From positions 390,001-454,000 of the forward strand of contig BROG01000111.1 in assembly GCA_030159075.1 (NCBI GenBank): a stretch of DNA of 64,000 bases, written 5' to 3'. The notes beneath the pieces were generated by a model. The model was not told the origin of the DNA, made no database searches, and worked only from the letters and a program-made list of their open reading frames with translations. Below, piece by piece: positions 41,080-54,400 of the stretch (positions are counted from its first letter, which is position 1; each line of letters opens with the position of its first letter). The DNA comes from Atrina japonica. Lineage: Eukaryota; Mollusca; Bivalvia; Pterioida; Pinnidae. The position numbers and the translations under genes were made by a program.

Positions 41080-41985
41080 TTTCAATCTGTTTCGGTTGAA
41101 GTTTTACGAAGAGAAACTCTGTTTCGATTACAGTAGGTAATTTAAACTAAATCAAATTACGAATCAAATTATTTCGGTTACTGTAGTGAGATATATTACA
41201 TGTCATTACGAGTCTCGATACTACAACTGAATTCAATAACATCATATTGTACTCAGATCAACTCTTATTATATCATGTAAACTTGGAAATATATGTACAA
41301 ACATAGACGTAAGAACCGGAGGCGGGGCAGGGGGCGCACCTCCTTTCAACATACAACTTTTTTTTAATACTATCATCACGTCTGGAATCCAGAAAAAAAT
41401 CTTCCAAGAGCTTTTAAATCAATGCCCTACCAAAATTTTCACATTTTAAATATATTTTTCCTTCATTCTAAGACGATATACTGGATCCACCCTGGCTTTG
41501 TTTGTATATTTTGGATTTGATGGATTTGGTTTGCCCTAGACTACAATATCGGTAAAGATGTTTTCGTTTGCGTTTTCTCAGCATGTATGGATATAAATTT
41601 ATGTGTAAAAAAAATTGCATTTATCAAAATGTATACGATTTTCCCCAGCTAAAGATATGAAAATTTAATCATCAATGCTATCCAATTATTTACAAATATT
41701 GAACGCACCAATAGCTCGTGTGCCGAGTCTTGTCACCACCTCCGAAAAAAAACAAAAAACCCAAAAACGAAAAAATAAATAAATACAAGAAAAAGCAATA
41801 TTTCGCCGGAATAAAAACGAGTCGCGATGTGATAATTAACTTTTGGGGCTTTTAAAATTGAATATTTCTGGGAAACATACCCAGCTGGGCCACGGGAAAA
41901 CAATAATTTTGTGTGTGAAAGCTAGAGATTGTCTCATCTGGCTTCCGAATTAATCTAACAACGTAATATTTTTAACGATAAAAAG
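40150..41985. mobile_element. ~1.8-kb structure with ~200-bp inverted-repeat arms
   Basis: The left arm (about 40150-40365) and the right arm (about 41790-41985) are inverted copies. Blocks shared after reverse complement include GGAATAAAAACGAGTCGC, ATTTCTGGGA, AGCTAGAGA and TTTTTAACGATAAA. The interior holds a C homopolymer (40843-40865) and a TTTA array (41031-41081) but no coding sequence. It could be a foldback element or two insertions of one element in opposite orientation. It lies about 470 bp upstream of the GPR89 start codon. Confidence 0.65.
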
Positions 41986-42003
41986 GTTAAAATTAAATAT
42001 CTA

Positions 42004-42101
42004 GACCCGGATGCACAACAGGTTGTTAAATTTAATGTGAAGTTAAACAATGTTAAACCTAACTGTAGGTTAAATATAACAATGTGTTGTGCAACTGGGT
42101 C
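42004..42101. mobile_element. 98-bp MITE-like palindromic element
   Basis: Starts GACCCGGATGCACAAC and ends GTTGTGCAACTGGGTC, inverted repeats of 16 bp with few mismatches. The interior also contains complementary GTTAAA/TTTAAC motifs. It sits 357 bp upstream of the GPR89 start codon. Confidence 0.75.
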
Positions 42102-42457
42102 CTGGGGGATACTAGAACGAAATTCTTCCCCGATTTAAAGAAAATTTTTTACCGATCTATCCTTATTTGACAAGGGTAATCAATGTGATTCAGGTTACTA
42201 GCGGATCAGGCCTACTAGGCGTATTTTCGCGTCTGGACGCAGAAAAATGCTTCTACGGGATTCCAAAATTAAAAGAAATCATTGTTTTTATTAGACTGTC
42301 GTGCGAATACCAGTCATTAGTGGCACAACTGTCGTGCCGATAGTCATACAGCCATTCGGAACAACTCTTATAATAGAGGAGTGCCGAAAAAACAAAACAA
42401 ATGCAACAACATCTGCAGACGTGTAATAAATGACATTATCAACGTTTTCCTGCCAAA

Positions 42458-42499
42458 ATGTCATTCCTCCTAGATTCATGTCTCATGTTCTTTTCACAG
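42458..42499 (+). CDS. GPR89: GPR89 exon 1
   Basis: ATG context gccaaaATGt. Encodes [14 protein letters not shown] (14 residues), ending in phase 0 at GTGTGT. It matches the conserved M-S-F-L-x-D-S start of GPHR proteins, which fixes the start codon. Confidence 0.9.
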
Positions 42500-45400
42500 G
42501 TGTGTAGAAATTTATATTGTCAGAGAATGTAACGCGACAATATCTGCACGATTTCCGTGTTTTACCGGCATATGTACATTCACTCTCTATCATGTCATCA
42601 TGATCATCATGCACTGGTTAAGACTTCAGCGTTCAGTGATTGGCCTTCTGTAGTTCTTATTTCTATTTTCTAAGTTCAACTTCTGAGGCTGGGATAAGCC
42701 TCACCATAGCCCATGACCCACATACTGTTGACAGTTGGTCATCCATTCAGTCGGACATCATGTGGGCAAGATTCAGAAAAAAAATTCTCTGAAATCTTGC
42801 TTTCCAGACTTCCTTGCCTGAATAAAAGGATGAACCCTGGCCTGTTGATTTGGGGCTTGTTAGTAAAATGTCATTATTATACATCATACAGTAAGTGAGC
42901 TGCTAAAATTTACATCGGTCATCATAAAGGATACAATGTTGAATATCACGGCAGAGGAAACCTTGTATTTCACCCCTACCCTAAAATTTAAATAAAGTAA
43001 GGATCCCATTAAATTTTGGAGCTGCAAGGGTGTGTAGAATATGCCCTTCTTTTTGTTGCCTTTGTTCATGTTATCATGTATGATACCATACTTCTAGTTA
43101 TATGTACATGCCCCTCACCCCAGGAAAAAACAGTATTACTGCCAAAACAATCCCAGTGCAATAATGGCAGTTACATGTACCATCAGTGATTATATATTAG
43201 ACTTTGTATATCACTGGTACCATTTTACTTTTTTTGATTTATGTTTGTGAAATTGAATATGATTATAATTATATATACATGTAATGTGAACAAAGGCATT
43301 GCTTGAAGCGAGCACAGCTTTGTCATTGTAACATCGTAATGTAGCATTAAATGCATCAGGTTCAGAAAACCACGTGGTTTAGATTGATGCAGACAGTGTT
43401 TTACATCCAGTGTATGTACAGCTCATTTTCTACCCCTTAATCATAAAGTGCTCGCTTCGCACGCTTGTAATCATGCAGAAATTGTTGTCCAAGTTATAGG
43501 TAAGGCGTATTTGGTGTTGTTTTATTGGAACAATAAGATGTTGGTAAGCCGTCAAAATATATCTAGGCTGCTACTTTCCCGGCTATAATGGGATTGGGCT
43601 GTCATATGGAGGCTGTTACTAATCCGGCTATTACAGGATTGGGCTGTCCAAAGCCCATTCTACTAAACCACGTGTTGGGCTGTCAATTGTTACTAAACCA
43701 ATCAGAATAGGACATTTACGGCAGTCATGTTTCTAGGAGGCTGTATAATCCGCGGAGCCCATCTATTGCGATGTACCAATCAGATTGACTTTTAAGTCTT
43801 TTTGAAGTATGCGGAGCCTCATAGGATGTACACACTTTTTGAAGACTCTGACTGTACCGTAAGAGGGCGCTGTAATTATTGGACTTGACTCAAGATGCAA
43901 CATTTCTACAATAAGGAGCTTGCTGTGCTCGCATATTACACACAATAAAAATAAAACCACTGTATTGATCACAATTGAATTTGATTTTCCTGGCATCTTT
44001 AATTTTCAACATTGGAAATAACAAGAAAAGACCCCAACAACGTTTTTGAGTCTGAAGATCCATGAAAACTTCATCTTAATCAAAAATGGTGCGAGGATCT
44101 TGAATCAATGTCTTTTGGGTGATAAAAATGTCCCTCTATAGTCAAATAACCTTTTACAGTAAATGAAGTATTTGAGGATGCCTTTAATTTAGTTTGTTTT
44201 AAGTATTACTTAAGTAAATGTTCCCCACACCCTTTCTGTGGAAAACTAGTCTAGCAGAAAAGAATAGATACATGTACATGTACCAGTGAAATAGAAATGA
44301 AGAAAATGAAATTTGTAAAGATACATGAAGTAAAAATATAAGTAACAATACTTTCTTTTTTATAAATTTTGATTATTTTCCTGTTCCCTATACTTTTGAT
44401 TCTTGTCTGTTTCCAGGCAAATCAAATTTTAACATAAGGAATTGACTAATGTGCATGCCATAAACCAAAATTCCAATTCTTGGCAAACTGCCAGAAAATG
44501 TCAGCTTGTTTGATTTCAGCTAATATTGATATTTGATTGGCAAACAGGCCAATTTAAGAATATTTTCAGACCTAGAAATGTTCGTTTAGTTTTATGTGCT
44601 GGGCTCAGAAAAATATAAAGTGTATTTTTGGTCCATGTTAAAAAGTTATAAGTATGTACATGTACCGATACATGATCCAATTAGGGACAGGCGTATTATT
44701 TCTCGGTGATTCCTGAATGGATCCTGCCAAGAAACAACAATACCTGTATGGAACCATAAGTACATGTACTTTATTCTTAACAAGTTTCATCAAAATCTGT
44801 TCAGTGAGTGGTCCTGAGGAACAAGCTGACAGTGTGAACAAATACCCACATTTTTCTTATAATAAATCCATAAAAAAATAGTTTGTTCCCAGTGGCTGAA
44901 AATTCCTTAAGCCCGAGGTCCGGGACCTACATATTTTACTTTCGGACTCTGTCGTTTTCTTGCTGTGTGGGTCGGAGGACCTAACAAGTCTGAATCAATG
45001 AATGACTATTCTGTCAACATTTTTATTTCTAAACTTTATTTGTTTCCTTTGTTAAGTTAAATTGTCATTTTCTCTAATGATTTTGGTAGTTTTTGGTTTA
45101 TATAATTTTGTGTTCCCACCTTTGATAATTGTTATTTGTATTGATTGATTATATTAAAACTCTGACTTAGGTTTATTGTTATTCGACCCATAAGTTTATG
45201 TTAGAGGACCGGACCCAGGCAAAATTTAACAAAAAAGTCCTGGACTCAAGCAGCTGAAAGAAAATTTTCAGCCCCTGGTTCCATTTTTTTTTTGTACAAT
45301 ATCTACATTTTGGATTACCGATTTGACCCATTAAGCACCCAGGGTACTACAAAAATCAGGAAAAATGGGTGGGGCTCTTAATGGGAACAATCAGTAGTCA

Positions 45401-48400
45401 AATTGACGTTAAAAAGTTATTTTTTATAAGGCACAGTGGTAATATTGTTGTTGTTATTACCTAGGACACCTATCAATATGATTCTGTTGCTTGGGGGATA
45501 CAGACACACTGTTACTTACAGTTTTTCAGGTCCACATCTTGTCAATCAGCTAGAAAAGAAAGATACTTGTTCGTACATGTATGTACAGTAAAAAAAAGGG
45601 GAGAGGCGCTTATAGGGATATGAGCACTAAGTGGGTCGAAAACGGTATTATATTTACCTATCAAGCAATTTTGAGGTTGATGTAGCAGTTTGAGCAAACA
45701 GTATCAACTGAGCCAATTGGCAACTGGAGGATAAAACAGTCATGTAATAAATAGAAATTATCCGTACATGTAGCAGTGACATTTTTTCTCACTTTTACAT
45801 CATATTTATTTGTTTTATTTCAGATTTTATTTTTCGCTGGAGGTTGGGTGTTCTTCTTGAAGCAGTTGTTTCGTGATTATGAGGTAAAGAATAGATGGAA
45901 TATAAACATAGATCTATACACTACATGTATGTATGTTAATAGACTGGAAAATTCAACTTTTGATAATTATATTCCACGCTATATATGTTTATATGTACAA
46001 TGTATGGTTCCTTTTTGTGTAATGTTGATACTTTGAAGTTCAGTGCTATTTAGAGTAATAATACCTACATTTATCATGTTTACATGTATATGTTTTGATT
46101 TCTACTTTCACTTTCAGGTTCATCATTCCGTGGTTTTGCTGGTCTTCTCTGTCACTTTCTCTTTGTCCTGCACCATGTTTGAACTCATCATATTTGAGAT
46201 CTTAGGATTTCTGGATGCCAGGTACACGTGTAATTTTACTTTCATGTTTATCAATTGTTTGATGTTTTTAATGAAATTTTATCATCATCTGGGGCCAAAA
46301 ATTAAAAAAAAAATTTGTTTAATGTGACCCGACATACCCACCTAAAACCCCTGACCCCCAATTTTATTTTTGGCAGTTTTGCCTATTTTTTTAAACTTAT
46401 CACAAAAATGGGAAATTTTGTCCAGTTTACTTATCAAAATGAAAAAGAAAATTTTGCCTACTGACTGACCAGTCACCCTCACATTCCTCACCATATACTA
46501 GAGCTGTTATCGTGACTGAAATTAGCATTACGATATTGTCATATATTGGCACTATCATCGCGATAATATCGTGATATTCCATAGAAATAAATTAAGTAGT
46601 ATTTTTGCTACATAAATAATGTTTGTTTTGTTTATTACATGCATAATATCCCCCGGTAAGGAAGGCACATAACTTAATATATGTATGTAAAAAATAATTT
46701 TTTTTTAGAAGTTTCACATCAAAATTCGAATCGTAATTGTAAGTAAAATGAACTTTGTGACATACATTTAATTGGATGACAAACCTAGGTGATATAGTGA
46801 AGAACGCAGGGTGTGTTGACACTTGACAGTCATACACTGGAGAAAACATGGACATTCGGGGATTTTGTTACGCTACATTATGTCTTTGTTTTTAGTTCTC
46901 ACAGAATACTTTGAATATATTGAACTTTGAAGTGTCACATCACTTCAACATAGAGTATTAATGTATTTCTAGTAAGCCAGGCTCATGTAAACGAAGCTTT
47001 TTATTTTCTGCGTGAGAGGAGGTGGAGAGGGGGTAGCGATATTGTGATGCTCAGGTATCTTCACGATATTGTCGTCAGGTTTTGAGATTTACATCGCAAT
47101 GACGATGTATGATAATGGCTCTACCATATACTGTGGTCTCATAAACCAGGATTTCTCTGAATATAAAGATTTTTACTTAGACACTGTTCATATTTATTTT
47201 TTGATATTGTATGGTATTATTATTGGCATATACAGTGAAACCTGTATATAGGGGTCACCCAAGGGACCAGAAAATATTGACGTTTATGTACAGGTGACCC
47301 TTATACACAGGTTCAATTTAGTTGAAATATGCAGTCAAGGGACTTGGAAAAACTGGCTTTTATAAACAGGTAATCCTTATATAGAGGTGGCTGCTATAGC
47401 AGGTTTTACTGTATATACATTTGTTCAGAATTTGACCATGTCTAAAGACTTTCATTGGTAATATCACATTAACCTACAGGTACATAATCGTAATGAATGA
47501 CTACAGTGGACCGTCCCCATGTTGACCATGTTTGTTCTTCAGAGAATTTGCCATTGTATTGGATTTGCACAAATACATGTAACACATCTGCCAGTTGACT
47601 GTGGCTAAAAACAGATCAATTTTATAATAGGCACACCATTGATGGAATAAATCTGACTGTAAAAATGATAATTTCCATGTGTTGTTAATTACGCAATTTT
47701 TGTTATGCAAACCACAATAATATGTGTGGATTATTTTATGCGATGGAACAACTTATTTCGAACATCCCTGTATTGAACAATAATTTCTTTCTTTTTCTTT
47801 TTTTTAACACATTTTGTTATGGCAAATGGCCAGGATATTTACATATCCCCTCCATCTCCACCTGGCTAGGGAATATGGGGAATATTACTTGTGGCCAAGT
47901 ACCATACACACTGAACACATATTGCACACAAAAAAACAAAAACACACTCATTTTTACATAGACACTCCCAACATACACAAAATAGGCCTACCTGTTAGTA
48001 AAGTTGTACATAAAATACACCAATAAACAAAACAAAACACTCACATGTATACATAAAAATCAAAAAACATAAACATAAAAGACAAATTACAATAATTCTT
48101 AGCGCAACTGTAGGGCTGGTACGTCGGGGGTAATTTACATGAAAAACTCTTCATTGCGTAATTACATAACTACGCTATCATTTATCATTTCCTTAAAAAA
48201 CCACATTCTTTAAATAAAAACCGCTGTTAGTTTCTTCAATTGGATGTATGTTTGTGACAATACATTGTTTATTCCGGGATTTTTAAATTAAAAATGCATA
48301 TTTCTTTGAATTTTTTTCCGCCATTGTCTGAAGCTGTAAACTCTGTTACATCGACAGTACATTTAATGCCATTGTAAGGCAATCTGACCTCCACAGTACA

Positions 48401-51400
48401 TTTAATGCCATTATAAGGCAATCTGACCTCCACAGTACATTTAATGCCATTATAAGGCAATCTGACCTCCACAGTACATTTAATGCCATTATAAGGCAAT
48501 CTGACCTCCACAGTACATTTAATGCCACTATAAGGCAATCTGACCTCCACAGTACATTTAATGCCATTATAAGGCAATCTGACCTCCACAGTACATTTAA
48601 TGCCATTGTAAGGCAATCTGACCTCCACAGTACATTTAATGCCATTGTAAGGCAATCTGACCTCCACAGTACATTTAATGCCATTGTAAGGCAATCTGAC
48701 CTCGACAGTACATTTAATGCCATTGTAAGGCAATCTGACCTCGACAGTACATTTAATGCCATTGTAAGGCAATCTGACCTCCACAGTACATTTAATGCCA
48801 TTGTAAGGCAATCTGACCTCGACAGTACATTTAATGCCATTGTAAGGCAATCTGACCTCCACAGTACATTTAATGTCCATTGTAAGGCAATCTGACCTCG
48901 ACAGTACATTTAATGTCATTGTAAGGCAATCTGACCTCGACAGTACATTTAATGTCATTGTAAGGCAATCTGACCTCGACAGTACATTTAATGCCATTAT
49001 AAGGCAATCTGACCTCGACAGTACATTTAATGCCATTGTAAGGCAATCTGACCTCGACAGTACATTTAATGCCATTATAAGGCAATCTGACCTCGACAGT
49101 ACATTTAATGCCATTATAAGGCAATCTGACTGTTTAAAACTCAGTTTTCTTCTGAAGTCTTATCTCATTTTGAAAGATATGACATTTATTTTATGTAGTT
49201 GGTCTAGGCATTTACTCATAGTGAAAACAGTCCGATAGATCATTAATTTTGAGTAATTTCAGCCTCGCTTGTTACAAAAAGTGAAATGTTGGAGTGCTTC
49301 TGTGATTAAATGCATCCTTCAATTGGCTGCATGTTTTATATGACAGTGTGCAATTTTATCCTAATTTTATAAAGATTCATAACATTTAGAAGTTTTAACT
49401 GTTTATCTTTTGTAGCTCTCGATATTTCCACTGGAAGCTCGGACTGTACGTTTTTCTTTTTGTACTGATCGTCGTTTTACCATTCTACATAGGGTATTCC
49501 ATCATAGGGAACTTACGAATTGGTATGTATGCATCGATCTACATTAAATATTCTAATATCAGTAAGCAGATCTTCCCCTATTGTCATTTTCTTTTCTGTA
49601 AGTGAAATTGAAATTTTATAACTTAGTTTGTGATTTGTTAACATTGATTTTCTACCTTATCATAGGGGCCAATCTAAAACCCCACTCCCAAACCATAAAT
49701 ATGCATTTTTCCCCAATTTGCAGGCAAAATGTCCCAATGGAAGTGAAATTACAATGTACATGTACACGTATTTGAAGACATTCTTGTATTTTCAAACAGT
49801 TTTGTGTATTTAATTTCAATAAAATGTTTCTAAAGTTCCCAATTCAAAAGGCCCAGCCCTGGACCCTGTTCTCAAAAGAGTGTAGAAATTTCCTGGTAAA
49901 ATTGAAGATTTAAGATACACATTTGACAGGAAATTCTGTAGAATCAGAGAATTCTGTAGAATCAGAAAATTCTGTAGAATCAGAAAATTCTATGGGGGTA
50001 AAAATTTTGTTATCTTGAAAATAAAACAAATTTGTTGAAATAAAATTCTGTTTGTAAAGAAACAATTCATATTAATATAACCAGATGTGATTTTATGATA
50101 AATTTCATCATGGTGTAAATTTCGTTGTTCAATGAAAACCATGAAATAGGCGAAATTAAATCCACAACAAATTTTCTGATTCAAGAGTAAATAGATATAT
50201 ATTATGTTTTAATAAGGAGAAAATATATTTGATTTTGTTATACTCAAAGCAGAAACAAATTAATTTAATCTTTATTTATTTGCAGCATACAGTTTGTCAC
50301 ATGACGATTACTTTCGATATGAGGAATATTTCATATTATTACTACATGAGCTCGTTCTGCAATATTTAGAGAAATGTTCATACTGTTCATAGCATAAAAT
50401 AAATAAAACAAACGTTAACGGGAAGAAAGTTAAAGGAATGAAAAATTGATTGAACAATGTCATTTTGTTATTTTCAGTTTCACAAAAGAGGTCCATGAAA
50501 GCTTTACTGACAGGGACTGCATGGTTTGCTTTCATTTACTTTTTCTGGAAGATTGGAGACCCATTTCCAATACTTAGCCCCAAGCATGGTAAGAATGAAT
50601 CACATATAAACAGAAAAGATGAAAGAAGAAATTTATAAGAACAGCTTAATTTATTTTTTTTTAAAAATTGTCCACATTCAGTAAAACCTGCTTTAGCAAC
50701 CACCTGTGTATAAAGACCAACTGGTCACAAAGATTGTTTTTTTGCTGTCCCCTATAGTACCTTTCGTGTACAAATCAATCTCTATATAAAGACCACTTTC
50801 CTATAAAAACCAGGTTTTTTTTGTGTCCCTAAGGAGTTCATTATATACAAGTTTCACTCTATTTAAGTCACCTGAGTCAGTTTGTTTATTTAGTTGTTGT
50901 TTTTTGTCCATTTCAATGATAATATTGATATTTCGGTTATATTGTTGCGGTAAGACACTTCCGTGCAGGTGAACTGTACTGATTTGTTGAAGTTAATTTT
51001 ACATTTCTGTGCTTCAGATTTTTAGGCAGGTGAACTGTACTGATTTGTTGAAGTTAATTTTACATTTCTGTGCTTCACATTTTTAGGCAGGTGAACTGTA
51101 CTGATTTGTTGAGGTTCATTTTATGTTTCTGTGCTTCACATTTTTAGGTCATCTGAATCACTCAGGTACATATGAGAACCATCGTTGCTCCGCAGTAGAG
51201 TGCTCGATTTGCAACCAGAGGGTTGCGAGGTTTGAGTCTCAGTGCAGGGGGCTGGCTTTTCCTGTCCTTCGATTGAGACAGTAAAAACCGAGGTCCCGTG
51301 TCACACTAGGTGTCAGCACGTTAAAGAACCCTCTCTGCTCATTGGCCGTAAGTGCCAAGCATAGGCCAAAATTTGAAGCCCCTCACCAGCATTTGGTGAC

Positions 51401-54400
51401 GTCTCCATATGAGTCAAAGATTCTTGAGAGGGACGTTAAAAAACAATACAACAAAAACAACAACTCAGGTACACATGAACTATTCTGAGTGAATTGTTGA
51501 CATTCCTCAAATAGTGGACATACATTTTGTGTAATATCAGATATTTTTAACATCCCCCAGATTTCTGGATCAGTTCTTTTTAGGCTTGGTTTGTATGATT
51601 TCAAGGGTAAGGGTAGACTTGGCTTTTACCATTTTAGGGGTAAGTGTAGACTTGGTTTGTACCATTCTAGAGATAAGGGTAGCTTATATTGTGAATGCCT
51701 TGACACCTGGGTCAGGGGTGTATAAAGATTTGGACCTGGGTGATGGATAAGACCAGTTTTGTGTCTGAATTTGAGTAGATAATATAATATTTGAGGTATA
51801 TGTAAAATAATGTAAAGACATTTGTCCAGGTTATTGAGATCAATAATTCAGGAAATTTGTATGTAATGACCTCCTTAGGGACACAAGAAAACTGGTCTTT
51901 ATAGGGAGGTGGTCTTTATATTGAGGTTGATTTGCACACAAATGGTACTATTGGGGACAGCAAAAAAAAAACGGTCTTTGTGACTAGGTGGTCTTTATAC
52001 ACAGGTGGTTGCTAAAGCAGGTTTTACTGTACACCGTATTGATGAGTGTTTGGTTGACTTCTACATTTTTACACATGCCATAATTATTACAAGAAATATA
52101 CTGTACTTAGCCACTTAAAGTTTGAAGTTTTTTACCCCGAATTTGTATTTTCGCCCATTGTTACATGTACTTTTACACAATAAATTATGTGAAATAGTGA
52201 AATTTCATTATCTTCAAATTCATGGGACCACCCCATTTACTTCGAGATATCCAAAATTCGAGATAGCCTAAATTTTCATTCACATATTTTCTATTCTTAT
52301 TGGACAATGAATAGACCTACTCAGGTTACCAGTACTACCTAATTTAAATTGAATTGAGGCAGTTATTACATGTATTAGTTGCCCTTTCCACATTGACTCA
52401 TTAGCGGGAGTTGATTGTCCCGTGCTTTGCAGGTAAACAAGAAATGAATTACAATGCTTTTTGTGTACAAGTAGTAAACCTTCAGTTGCGGAAAGTAATT
52501 GGAGATAACATGTGATAATTCTATGATATTTTGATACATCCGTAGCAGAAATATACTGCAAGATAAGCCAAATTTTGAGATAAAAACTTTCAGATACCCA
52601 CAATAAAAGTAGTATAAATGTATAGTAAAAAAGATTGTGAGCGACTGTTTGATTTTGACATAACTGGAATTACAACTTATCCAATTTTGACATAACAAGA
52701 TTTCATTTTATATGTAGAACATTACTGTATTTCAGTTCAAGTCATTCACTAAGATTCTATAGATATAATCTTTAATAGTAGATAAAAGTGGCAATCACTG
52801 TGCATGTATAGGCTACTCCCTTTCATGTTAAAATGTGTTTAAAAGATTTATTCGGTGTTAATACCTAGAATATGTGTTTGATCTTTTCAGGAATTTTCTC
52901 TATTGAGCAGTGTATTGGGAGGATTGGTGTGATCGGAGTGACTATAATGGCTGTGTTGTCAGGGTTTGGTGCTGTCAACTACCCCTACACATCTATGTTT
53001 TATTTTATCAGGTATTTTACAAGGTCACCTTAGCTTTGCTCATGGTAACCTATTGCCATACACTTTTTCTCCGTCACTATTCGTTGTCTTTCCGTTATGC
53101 GTTAACTTTTCACATATTTTCTATTTCCTCTCAAGAAGAGCCTCTCATATTCTAACGAAACTTGGCTACTAGCTTCAATACCTGAAAGGGCATCAAAACT
53201 GTCCTGTTTGTGATGGGTGCGGCATGACAGGTGTGGCATGCCGCCAGGAGACGCTGACTCCAACCGGACACCTGGTCTTATCCCGTTTGGGACTCGCTGT
53301 TGTTCTTCATGTTGAGACTATTTTCACATCTAATTCATCGTGTTTTAATGGACTTGTGTTTTGATTATCCATTGGTACTTCTTCATTTTTACTTTAAAAA
53401 AGATCATCTTTTCTACTTGAATGATAAATGACTAAATATTAATGATTTTCTTGTCATAGAATTGGTGTATCATTCACCCTCAAAGGCTGGGACAGTTTTT
53501 GGTTGCCAAAATTCTGAAAAAGTACTAATAGATTTAATAGATGTGCTCTGGAGCACTTTTTTTTACCTAACCATAAAACTTTATCTATTCCTGTTATAGA
53601 ATATTTTGAATATTTCCCTGATTTGTTCTATACCTGAGTATGTACAAGATTAATCATATTTAATTCACTTCGTTTCTAAATCAATATGATATTTTTAAGT
53701 TTTAGTGCAATTTAAAACTTTCTTTTTAGATACATATCATTGCATGATAGTTTTAACTAAGCAAGTTATTTTACTGCTATGATAAATTACAAAAATTTTA
53801 AAGTTTGCTGTAACACTCAAGTTTAGCTGTTTTACTTATCGTTTTATTCTCCTGTTTCTGCCATTTTGGTTTTAAGTGTCCTGTATGATTCTATTTTCCT
53901 AGAAACGTGACCGACACAGACATTCAAAGTATTGAGAAAAGACTGATGCAGACTATGGACATGATATTGATGAAAAAGAAAAGGTATAAGATTAAACTGT
54001 GTTTACTTTTCTACCAGGTGTGCATTTATGTACACTGAATATGACTTGTTTGATAAATACAATTTGATTTGTTTTTTTATTCAAGGACAATTCGAAAAGA
54101 AGTTTATTTATTAGGATTCCACATGAATATATAAACATTAAAAATATCACAAGTTGACATTACCAAATTAAAGATATGTAAGAGAATAATTTTAGCATTT
54201 ATTATAGTGATATTTTGTAAAAGGTCTTTTTATTCCAGAGTGAATCTTTTGCTTTCATTGTCAGCCAATGTAAATTAAATGATGAAATCAGAAATTTAAA
54301 CTCTCACTTTGTGAGAGCTGCTATGATCAACAAAAAAATTTACTTTGTAATTATATTATTAATTGTTAACATGATAATTTAACATTTTTAACCACAAATT

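Larger units (their letters stand above)
46222..49415 (+). other. GPR89 intron 3
   Basis: 3.2 kb with no exon. It contains a short inverted-repeat element (47230-47414) and the 39-bp minisatellite (48351-49130). Segments near 46510-46600 and 47030-47110 share ATATTGTGATAT-like runs. Confidence 0.7.
50589..52890 (+). other. GPR89 intron 5
   Basis: 2.3 kb with no exon. It holds two related inverted-repeat elements in opposite orientation (50677-50860 and 51868-52032), a 3-copy 61-bp tandem repeat (50965-51147) and a SINE with target-site duplication (51160-51478). Confidence 0.7.

Noticed and set aside
42291..42479. Minus-strand frame overlapping GPR89 exon 1
   Set aside because: No family features, and it is antisense to the conserved first exon of GPR89.
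48351..49130. CRISPR-like array
   Set aside because: The 39-bp units are contiguous with no unique spacers, and the genome is eukaryotic.
48269..49238. Long open frames (up to 281 codons) on both strands
   Set aside because: They come from a 39-bp tandem repeat whose unit is divisible by three, giving 13-residue periodic nonsense proteins in several frames; it lies in a GPR89 intron.
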